A stretch of DNA of 16,664 nt from Echinostoma caproni (lineage: Eukaryota; Platyhelminthes; Trematoda; Plagiorchiida; Echinostomatidae), in contig UZAN01039495.1 in NCBI GenBank assembly GCA_900618425.1, positions 72,073 to 88,736 on the forward strand. The letters run 5' to 3'. The notes under the pieces were generated by a model that had not been told where the DNA came from, did not search any database, and saw only the letters and a list, made by a program, of their open reading frames with translations. Shown piece after piece: positions 9,464-16,664 of this stretch. Every line of letters begins with the position of its first letter. The stretch's first letter is position 1. The position numbers and the translations under genes are program-made.

Positions 9464-9645
9464 CTGGACAGGGACACAAATCATAAGCACTGCGGATAAG
9501 GCCCAAACGGGGCCAAACAACGGTCGATGGTGTTTAAATACATTCAAAAGGTGAGGACTTCACGATCTCCCTAAGAGTGAAACCCACACTCAAGACCATC
9601 AACAGTGCCTTTTTCCTGTGAAAACCAAATAGGTTAATCCAAAAA
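9464..9645 (+). mobile_element. SINE-like unit E, lacking its promoter half (hammerhead and tail)
   Basis: It starts inside the family at the GGACAGGGACACAAA motif that precedes each hammerhead. It continues with a degenerate ribozyme, then the tail ACGATCTCCCTAAGAGTG, ACCATCAACAGTG and GGTTAATCCAAAAATTCA. The promoter half is missing, apparently replaced by the inverted tail at 9358-9463. Its tail runs directly into the leader of the next unit (from 9646), so the two units stand in tandem, an arrangement common for hammerhead-bearing repeats. Confidence 0.65.
9487..9530 (+). ncRNA. Degenerate hammerhead with altered stem II (unit E)
   Basis: The 5' strand of stem I, GCACUG (9487-9492), is the expected ancestral form. 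The core has decayed to CGGAUAA. Stem II is GGCCC-AAACG-GGGCC, five perfect pairs made of different bases from copy A's GUCC/GGAC. The GAAA box has lost its G, and GUC is present at 9523-9525. The 3' strand of stem I is damaged. It is probably inactive. Confidence 0.5.
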
Positions 9646-9860
9646 TTCATAGTCTATAGCTGATTGGTCCATTCGTTTGAGGTGATAACCGTCGACCGTG
9701 TAGTTCAGGGGCAAGGGTTCGAAATCCCATTCCGAATGTTTTCAGTTTAAGTCCTGTCATTAGGACACAAAAAGAGCGCGCGCTGTCGAGAAGTATCAAA
9801 CCGGACGAATCAGATGTCCAGTGATCTTCGTAGGCCATCATAATGATTTCCATCGCATTG
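9646..9860 (+). mobile_element. SINE-like repeat copy D with a perfect A box
   Basis: The leader CTATAGCTGATTGGTCC begins at the end of unit E. The A box TAGTTCAGGGG (9701-9711) fits the consensus at 11 of 11 positions. The B-box position AGTTTAAGTCC (9744-9754) is 43 nt downstream but mutated. The hairpin GTCCTGTCATTAGGAC follows at 9751-9766. The hammerhead has become CUGUCGA (9783-9789) and GAAU, with GUC (9816-9818) and CAGUG kept. It ends at ATTTCCATCGCATTG, the same spacer as in copy A, and the tail is absent. Confidence 0.7.
9701..9754 (+). promoter_or_regulatory. tRNA-like A and B boxes of copy D
   Basis: The A box TAGTTCAGGGG is perfect against TRGYNNARNNG. The B-box position AGTTTAAGTCC differs from GGTTCRANNCC at two places. 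The 43-nt spacing equals that of copies A, B and C. The B-box decay makes pol III activity doubtful. Confidence 0.5.
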
Positions 9861-11199
9861 AAAATTGTTCTCTGGAAATTGTAGAGCAATCGTTGAATGT
9901 GACTATTTGTACACAACGAAATTCAAATAAAATCCTCGAATTCTTCAAAAATATAGTTGACTTGGGTAAAAATACTGTTGAATTCCTATTTGGGTAGTTA
10001 TGTATAGATAAATTCAGTGGAATGATAGTAGTGTTGTGAGATACTACTAACATTAGTGAATAGTTTGCACTCACCAAGAATTAGTCGTACGATTCCCTCG
10101 TCATCCGCCGCTGGAGTAGATGATTTACGTTTCCAGCTAAGATTAGATAAAAAGACTACCAGGCGATGAACATAAGATCACGAGAATACTCATCAACTGT
10201 TACAAAATAGATGTTACTGTCATTGTTATATTTTAGTTAACCTATATCACATCGTTCTTCAAAATAACTAACTGTCCTCGACCCGGAATTGTATTGCGGA
10301 TATACAATAGTTTAAAAAAAAATAAATGATTCAGAAAAGCATATTGTAACATAATGAAATGTTTCCAATTCCAACTGCTATTTCAATTTCTTTTAGGTTA
10401 AACTTATACCACGGAAAATGTAATATTGAAAATTGACTGATACAGACTTTCTGAAAAATCCAATATTCGAAACGTGTGTTGGTTGAACAAAGAACACTGA
10501 TTATTGTCTTCATTAAACAAAAGTATAAACAATAAATACTTGTCGTCGTTTGATAGGGTTAATACTCTATGCCTCAGTGTCCACTATGTCAGCAGTGGTC
10601 TTGAAAGTCAATCTGGGAAACAAGACTGGTTGACAACTGTAGAATCTCGTAACTTATGACTTATTCCGGATCGACGTCCGATGATGCTTGAGTGACTCGC
10701 AAATATCGAACCACAGAATTCACGTCAGAACACAAGACTGGGAAATCTACGTGGGTGCTGTTGTATAATGAATCATTAATTAATGGAAATACAACCTCAA
10801 ACACCTCAAATTAGAGGCAACTCGGCCTGGACAAAACAATCGATTCGGCAAGTGCAAACGTGCCAGGAAGACATTCCTTTGGAAAATCCGAGGAGGAATG
10901 CCATGTGGATATAGCAGTAGTGCTATTTAAAGGGCCGTGAGGATCAATCACAGGGATGGGATAACGAAATAACAACAAAGGCGAGTGTGGAGAGATATAT
11001 GGCAACCGTAATCACGGTGTATTTGAGAGCATAGACAACGGACACGAGGAAGATGTCTGGGGNGGTTAAGCATGTGGGTCAATAAATAACTGTTTGCAAG
11101 AAAGAAATGAACAGTGAACGAGTGACAACACTGAAGAGGGTAGGATATACATACAGGGTGGGTGGCCACAAAAATACGAGACAGTGTCTATTTCGGAGC

Positions 11200-11204
<5 letters not shown>
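9861..11204. other. Gene-free stretch
   Basis: No coding sequence is recognisable. GTTGTAT at 10760-10766 and ATACAAC at 10789-10795 form a 7-bp inverted repeat. TATTTAAAG near 10922 resembles a TATA box. From about 10800 onward the plus strand becomes richer in A and G. This could be the non-coding part of an LTR element, but I find no second LTR, primer-binding site or protein remnant. One ambiguous base stands at 11063. Confidence 0.45.

Positions 11205-11230
<26 letters not shown>
11205..11230. repeat. (TA)13 dinucleotide microsatellite
   Basis: Thirteen uninterrupted TA units follow AAAT and are followed by AACG. Such tracts are common in flatworm intergenic DNA and are usually length-variable between individuals. 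Confidence 0.95.
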
Positions 11231-11995
11231 ACGATAATGGTTCGAGCGCAGAACGAGTGAAAACAGTTACTACGAGATAGGTTCCATGTGGGGTAATAAG
11301 TGGGACGAAGAACGGGTCACGACAATTATTCGAAAGTTGCTACGTGTGGCGGTTAGGTGACCGTGGAGGGAATGCGGAATAAGGTAAACTGAAAGGCCAT
11401 GGAAGAGAAACGTAACAAGTTCCGATCCGGCGGGCAAAGGTCATCAAACTGGGAGGTAGTTAGGAATCAATGTGTTTGAACAGAGTTTTGGTAGGTCCGG
11501 TGTACCTATTATCAATCACACAATAAAGCATCTTTCGTAACTCTTGCAGTGCTAACGGACACATGAAAAGGAAATAGAAATAATACATTAAGCTTTTGGC
11601 TGTAATTTTATGCGAACAGCTTAGACCTTTATAGTAAACGTTTAGGAAACTGCAAAGAGGGACTTGTTAGTAATGTTGCCGTTGAGAAATATGAACGCGT
11701 TGCAGAGTGAACATTTGTGTTTTTAGGCAGTTCTTGCAACTTTGATACTATGATAAAGTAGGATAAAGTGGGATTTGGTGGACCCAGAAGCTCTCGGTGC
11801 ATGAAAAAATGAATAAGTATGAAGGCGAACAGTCACCAGATACATTTGAATGTTTTTGCACATAAACGGTATAAACAATGCGGCTATGCATCTGATACTG
11901 AGCAGCGATGAGCCATATAGTGGAAACACATAACTGTATCAATTGCGCAAGCACTCTATTAGATTGTACTCTGGCTTGCTCAAACCGACAGCACT

Positions 11996-12023
11996 TTTAG
12001 TATGATTTACTGATCATACTAAA
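11996..12023. repeat. 11-bp perfect inverted repeat with 6-nt loop
   Basis: TTTAGTATGAT, loop TTACTG, ATCATACTAAA. The arms are perfectly complementary. No target-site duplication, T run or coding context suggests a role. Confidence 0.8.
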
Positions 12024-14119
12024 CTGTAAATAATCATCCTATACTTCAGCACTATGCCTCAACAAGAATACACACATAAGAAGTATAGTTGCACTATATC
12101 TTAGTTCATCGGTTTGCGAAACGTGCTTCAAAACCCCTCGCAATGGATTGAAAGGGTCGCCATCATTGCATAGGATACCGCATTTTCATGCGTCTGCCCA
12201 GTTCCGTCGATAACACATGTTTAAATTTTCCCAACTGTGTTGATCATAATTTCTAAAGTTGTCTGTACTCTTCCTTGAAAAGGGCATGTCTTTTTCGTTA
12301 GTTTCTAATCACCGATGAGCAAACCAACCCCTTCCTGATCGAAATCAATACATGCCACTTTAATACTAAGTTGTTCAAGCTATACCGGGTTGGCTCATAC
12401 TCACTTTCATTTGTGACTTGAAGAGCGTTGAATAAAATTTGCCAAGTGTTGTTTGAGGATGTATATTGATGTGGCTGGTAGCGTTCTATCAACAGTTATC
12501 CCCAGGTTCTATTTCCAATTCTGGAAGCAGAATAAATGTTTCACAATGCGTAATTTGTGGGTTCTGTCCATGGAAGGGTAAATCAAAAGATTTCATCATA
12601 TAATTCATGAGTTCCGAAAAAGCGATTGAGTGGCTGAAGTGATGGTGGTCAATATAATGATATTGCCCAATTACTGTTGACATCCACTAGTGACATTTGG
12701 TGTTGTTCTATAACTCATGGCATTCAGAGATGCGGATGAGATTAATCCTGTTGGAAAGTTAGCCCATTGTGTATCTATTTTTTGTCATCTCTGTTGCACT
12801 AATGTGTAAATGGAATGGTAGAGAGTAAGCATTACGAAACTGCGACTGTAGTACAACCAAATGTTCCTTGTAATTATTTTTAAGATTGATCACACAAACA
12901 CAGGTTTGCCGACAGTATTCTGGATCGTTTCACTGCATCTTTACACATGCATTCTGCCAGTTGATTGGTCGTTAATATACGCTCAAAAATACAGGATCTT
13001 GTACTGTGGGTGATTCTGATCAACTTCACGCAGTAAACACACTTGTTACGACAATAGAACCAGAATGAAAAGTACTCACACTAGAAGTGACCATGGTGAT
13101 CTTAAGGGATTCGTTCCTGGGCCAATTCAAAAGCACAGTGTTATTGGTGTTTTAGAGGGTTCCGCAGTAAACACTTAGGACTCACGTATATAGCTGCTGC
13201 GTAGTAATCCGGGTGCTATAACGCATACTTATGTTCTTGAATTTAGGAGGTAATGTTCCACTTGAATTCAGTTCTTGCGCTTTTTGGTCTAACAAGGTTT
13301 ATTTCACCGGTGTTTGCCTGCAAATTTTGGATCGTAATTCCTATACTTGTGACGTTTTCAGAGCCTAGTGACAACGTTATAACTTTCACAGAAATTAAGA
13401 ACGTCAAAGTCCTTTCTGATTGTTGAATAATTGGTCATTGTTTTCGATGATGTAAAGTATTTGCTTTGCAAATAACAAATAAACGAGACAGTGAAGATTG
13501 GGTTAGTTTATTGGAGACAGTTTTTGAATTGCAATTCCGATAGACCTCTGAAGTTTGACTTCAGCACCCGATGTTAGCCACCATGTTCTTGTACTGAATG
13601 AATGCGATGGATTGGTGATTTCATTTGCTAACCGTTTTGGACTTTGTCTGCAAATTGGTGCAAATCTGATGTGAGGTCCCTCGTTCTGTGCGAGTGGAAT
13701 GCATGTTTTGCTACGCTGAGAAATGTTCCTCTTCAATTATTTTGATGGTTATTCTAGTTGTTTTGATGCGGGATATATCTCGGATGAGTTCTTTCAGCGG
13801 GATCCAGGAGAGCGCATCAAATGACGTCATATTTTTATTTTGTGAAGACAAATGCTATTACTCTCCTAGCTGGCGAGATCATGGTTTGTATTTCTTTGAC
13901 CAAATGACTTTTTTATCATCCCTGTGCGTTAGGTTAGAGCTTGAACTTTACTTTGTAGATAAATTCATTTAATTAAAGTAATTTAAGTTTGGAAGATTTA
14001 TATCTTGTGTTTGAATCGTGAATTGGGATTATCACTCAATGACGTACGCCGTTCACGATTTTATACGGCTCACGATGTACCAGGTAATCTACGATGCCTT
14101 CAGGATGGCGTTAACAAAA

Positions 14120-14140
14120 TCCATGTGTGGGTTCGAATAC
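14120..14140 (+). repeat. B-box-like sequence shared with 4142-4158
   Basis: Seventeen bases, TCCATGTGTGGGTTCGA, are identical to 4142-4158, and the match is centred on a tRNA B-box-like GGTTCGAATAC (14130-14140). The A-box region upstream is poor here. It is probably another fragment of the same tRNA-derived repeat. Confidence 0.4.
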
Positions 14141-14475
14141 AACCGAAGCTGATGAGCTTTGCAGAAGTCCTTTTCATATAACTCCAATGTTAGACAGGAC
14201 TACGACCTGGGGAACAATTGCTCGCATTGTATACGACCGTTTAAAGTGGAAGGGTTACGCGAGGTATCCCGCTGGATCCTGAAATAGCGCTGCATGATTT
14301 TATATCAATATTGTAGACATCGGATGTTCCAGTCCGACCGAGAACAATCTTCACGGTTTCATAAATCAGTGTAACCCACTTCCCTCCCTTCAACTGCGTG
14401 TCTCTTCCTTGCTGATGATTTACGGTGAATTTTTCTGAGCAATAATATAGAAAGAGTGATTGTTTGAATGCAGAT

Positions 14476-15067
14476 CATACAGCATTCACGCTAATGACTT
14501 CTATTCTGGATCATATTTCTCAATTTCTCTAACCAACGACAGTCCTCATCTTGTGGGCCCCAACCTTGAAGGCCGGTTGAACCGAAGCTGAAGCCAGCTT
14601 TTCATGCCTGTACGCGATGTCATGGTCTGATCGCCGCGGCGCTTCTTCCAGCCTTGCTCGGCAAGTGCAAAGAGAGCACGGAAAGGTAGTCGATGGGCAG
14701 TTATACACAACACGTGATCTAACCATCGGAGGCGGTATAGAGCGATAACTTCTTTTAAAGAACGACTATCCGCACCTAGCACACGATGACAAATCTCGTC
14801 ATTACTCACCCGTGTTCCCACCAGGCAGGATCAACGATTTGAGGACACTGCTGTTCGAATACAGAAAGTTGATTAGCATCCTCACCGCGGAGGGGCCAGG
14901 TCTCGCAACCGTTAAGGAGATTGCTACCAATCGTGGGGATGTACACCGTTCTCTTGAGGGACAGTCGAATGTCATGGTGGGGCCACTGGTGTCACAAGTT
15001 GTGATGTGGTATCTTCCCCAACACTCTCACTGGCTGAGATAAAGATTCCGATACCTAAAGTTCTCAA
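14476..15067 (-). pseudogene. RTE remnant: thumb and C-terminal region in several frames
   Basis: Segments in order are GDQLEVVENF; ISAS-SVGED in a second frame; a gap of perhaps 8-10 codons near 15000; then NL-HQWPHHDIRLSLK, where a TGA replaces the Gly of the family's NLGHLW. NGCETWPLRGEDANQLSVFE continues that frame to about 14815. After another shift comes RVSNDEICHRVLGA, then RLRWLDHVL and GWKKRRGDQTMT. A last shift near 14565 leads to GWGPQDEDCRWLEKLRNM and QNRSH, a TAG (14491-14493) at the family Trp, then REC. It ends close to where RTE proteins normally stop. Confidence 0.85.
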
Positions 15068-15448
15068 CTACCTCCAGCTGATCACCACAGTGAGTACAGG
15101 CATAGGTTTCTGCCAGTCTTGAACAAGCACTTTACACTTGGAAGTTGCAAACACACACCTAGATACCTCAATTGCTAAGCTATTCAAAGCGTTTGGGACT
15201 GCTTGTGTATTGTCACCCAGCAAAGCGATGTCATAGACGTATCCCAAGTCAAGGACTCTGTTTCCTGAGAAGAGTTCGATTCCATCGTTTGCTAGACTGG
15301 ACAAAGCATTCCGTAGAACATCCTCCTTGACAAAGTTCAAAATGAATGGGTAGATGGGCCAGGTTTGCCGAAATCCACTGGAGACGGGGAAGGGTGGCGA
15401 AAGCTGATCATAGGCCCTAACCCGACCTGAGGTATGACGGTACAACAC
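15068..15448 (-). pseudogene. RTE reverse-transcriptase remnant: motifs B and C (palm)
   Basis: About 126 codons remain open. SGRVRAYDQLSPPF leads to motif B, where the family's SGVRQGCPLSPF has become SGFRQTWPIYPF. Motif C, normally YADD, reads YVYD at 15230-15241, so the first of the paired catalytic aspartates is Tyr. Even an unbroken protein with this motif would not be expected to polymerise DNA. SKCKVLVQDWQKPMPVL follows. The frame then breaks at about 15080-15085 in front of GDQLEVVENF, which continues in another frame. Confidence 0.88.
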
Positions 15449-15825
15449 CTTTTGAAAATATTCACAAACTTCTCAAGTACTCCATTTCTCAACAAACAGT
15501 TCTATAATGCGGTCCTATCGACAAAATCAAAGATCACGAGGATGTCTAAGAATAGAATGATCGTTGATCTTTGATAGGCATGACGGTGCTCTATCAGCTC
15601 CCGGAGGGTGAAGATTTGATCGATTTATTCACGACCAGCGCGGAACCCAGTCTGCCCTTCGGGGGTCTGCTTCTCACGTATATTGTAAAATTGGCGGAGA
15701 ATGACGGAGACCAACAGATTTGACGCTATCTGAATAAGATCTATACTCCTAGGATTGACGCAGTCATTGCGCGGGCCCTTTTTGAAGATGGGGACAATAA
15801 CCAATTCCCCCCACGAGGAGGGGAC
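15449..15825 (-). pseudogene. RTE reverse-transcriptase remnant: fingers and motif A
   Basis: It stays in the frame of the preceding block after the TAG. It reads VPSSWGELVIVPIFKKG, then QTGFRAGRE, a TAA stop (15625-15627), IDQIFTLRELIEHRHAYQ, and motif A LFLDILVIFDFVD at 15517-15555. The first catalytic Asp of motif A (FLD) is kept. A TAG at 15502-15504 stands where the family has Trp (L-W-N-C). The frame is lost near 15449-15455 by what looks like a 2-nt insertion (or 1-nt deletion). An 11-bp inverted repeat, ATCAAAGATCA and TGATCTTTGAT, at 15526-15575 overlaps motif A. Confidence 0.88.
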
Positions 15826-15828
15826 CTA

Positions 15829-16620
15829 CTCAGTGTTACAAACTTTAGATAACAGAACTTTTAGTTTTTTAACAAGCTTTATTCCACCATGTTTAAATAG
15901 AGCAGGAGGAGAGCCATCGGAGTTCATTGCTTTGTGAATTATCAAGGCTTGAATCTCCTTACGGATTTCCGCCTCACAAGGTGGGTCTGTTGTAACAGAC
16001 CATGGACGTGTGCCGAAATGGCTGAGTGAGAAGCCGACACTAGGTGGCCAGCTAAATTGTGCTTTGAAGTTCTCCTCCCAGGGTGCAAGGCATCGCTGTT
16101 GCTTGTAAATGGGCGGACCGTCAGCTTTGCAGACCGTTTCGCTTACACCCAAGGCTTTTCTCCCGGTAACCCGGATGAGATGGAATAGCATACGGAGATT
16201 AATCATGGTGACAGCACGTTTCATCTCTGGTGCGCTCTGAGACAACCAGATCCATTGATCTCTGCATATGATTACATTAAGTTCATGTCTCGTTACGAGT
16301 CGTGTTTTATTGTGTTTGATGCTGGTCGGAATTGACCGATGTGCGTCAGAAAGGCGTAGAGACTCCCCAGAGATCCAGGGTGTCACGACGCGACGTGCTA
16401 GACCACAACTCACTAAGAATGCAGAGCATTCTTCTGGCGAATTGTTGCACCAGCCTACTACAGCTGGTGCAAAAATTCGCCCCCGTACGCAGGAGCCGAC
16501 CTNCCTCATGCCATGGGACCACCCTGGTTCGATAGGGAGCTTAGAAGTATGCTCCGCAGGAGAAATCGTGTGTGAAAGCACTACCGTGCTACGAATGCAG
16601 GCTACGAGGAATATAGGCTA
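15829..16620 (-). pseudogene. RTE polyprotein remnant: linker and start of the RT domain
   Basis: One frame is open from a stop at 16618-16620 down to an in-frame TAG at 15826-15828, about 263 codons. It carries the linker between endonuclease and RT: WISGESLRL, a basic helical stretch, LFHLIRVTGRKALGVSET, a region ending FSWPP, then PWSV, DPP, EIRKEIQAL and SPPALFKHGG. The last phrase marks the entry to the RT domain in this family. The TAG falls just before VPSSWGE. One codon contains an N at 16503. The part nearest 16580-16620 is harder to align and may be diverged or rearranged. Confidence 0.85.
16415..16480. repeat. Two adjacent inverted repeats within the RTE linker
   Basis: AAGAATGC-AGA-GCATTCTT (16415-16433) is a perfect 8-bp hairpin. 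Three bases on, GCGAATTGTTGCACCAGC (16437-16454) faces GCTGGTGCAAAAATTCGC (16463-16480), 17 of 18 positions complementary with an 8-nt loop. Both lie in the part of the linker that fits the family least well. They may be a small foldback insertion or chance structure in the decayed gene. Confidence 0.75.
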
Positions 16621-16664
16621 ATACGGAACCAGTGATCGGCAGCTAAGGTGGCCAAACGTCGTGC

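Larger units (their letters stand above)
11231..14475. other. Gene-free stretch
   Basis: No protein family, RNA gene or mobile-element protein is recognisable. The longest frame, 94 codons on the plus strand at 13688-13972, has no motif and normal AT-rich composition. Visible items are the purine-rich continuation to about 11460, a 10-bp tandem duplication (GATAAAGTAG/GATAAAGTGG) near 11750-11770, the hairpin at 11996-12023 and the shared 17-mer at 14120-14136. The segment directly before 14476 may hold the 3' untranslated end of the RTE relic, but its boundary is not visible. Confidence 0.5.
14476..16664 (-). mobile_element. RTE-clade non-LTR retrotransposon relic, cut by the window edge
   Basis: The minus strand carries, in order, the linker, the reverse-transcriptase fingers and palm, the thumb, and the C-terminal RTE region in at least five frame segments. 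The phrases PPALFK, VPIFKKG, GFRAGR, IDQIFTLRELIEHR, GRVRAY, SKCKVLVQDW, CETWPLR and RLRWLDHVL are those of the RTE elements abundant in trematodes. The apurinic endonuclease domain should lie beyond 16664 on this strand. In-frame stops, frameshifts and a deletion show that the copy is dead. The 3' end, normally a short tail with simple repeats, cannot be fixed. Relatives of this group would be expected to copy their own RNA by target-primed reverse transcription. Confidence 0.9.

Noticed and set aside
9204..9506. 100-codon minus-strand ORF
   Set aside because: It spans the junction between an inverted SINE tail and unit E, two pieces of non-coding repeat.
10760..10795. GTTGTAT and ATACAAC as terminal inverted repeats of a MITE
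   Set aside because: The arms are only 7 bp, the enclosed DNA is 22 bp and no TA or other target duplication is visible.
13688..13972. 94-codon plus-strand ORF
   Set aside because: No recognisable motif and no neighbouring exon pattern; this length is expected by chance in 16.7 kb on six frames.
1..16664. CRISPR arrays, operons or bacterial defence systems
   Set aside because: There are no regularly spaced repeats and no closely packed ORFs, and the repeat content is that of a flatworm nuclear genome.

Overview
The window looks like a gene-poor, repeat-bearing piece of a flatworm (most likely digenean trematode) nuclear genome. It is AT-rich and has no long intact ORF, no bacterial-type gene packing and no ribosome-binding sites. 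Two independent repeat signatures point to trematodes: (i) a decayed RTE-clade non-LTR retrotransposon at the right end, with the linker and reverse-transcriptase text typical of the abundant fluke RTE elements, and (ii) several degenerate copies of a tRNA-promoter SINE-like repeat carrying a hammerhead ribozyme, an architecture known from the schistosome Sm-alpha repeat. Genus cannot be decided by eye. Two single N bases (11063, 16503) show that this is draft sequence.

Layout. 1-2017: no gene seen; a near-perfect palindrome, a short AC tract and a G10 run. 2018-2530: two hammerhead-SINE copies head to head (first on the minus strand, second on the plus strand). The first keeps a complete hammerhead core. 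2531-3885: no gene seen; a G-poor tract with an ACC/ATC-rich trinucleotide core. 3886-4428: a third cluster made of an inverted pair of SINE tail fragments, a second tRNA-like head and another SINE body with a decayed ribozyme. 4429-9357: about 4.9 kb with nothing recognisable beyond a small palindrome and homopolymers. 9358-9860: a fourth cluster with an inverted tail fragment followed by two SINE units in tandem. 9861-14475: no gene seen; a (TA)13 microsatellite, a purine-rich block and an 11-bp perfect hairpin. 14476-16664: RTE retrotransposon pseudogene on the minus strand, running off the right edge.

How the parts relate. The SINE-like units share an internal RNA polymerase III-type promoter (A box and B box start exactly 43 nt apart in four copies), then a small GUCC/GGAC hairpin, a hammerhead ribozyme and a conserved tail. 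Such non-autonomous repeats depend on another element's reverse transcriptase. The RTE relic is an example of an autonomous element in the same neighbourhood, but it is dead and there is no direct evidence that it mobilised the SINE. I see no host protein-coding gene; exons of an intron-rich gene shorter than about 150 nt could escape this kind of reading.
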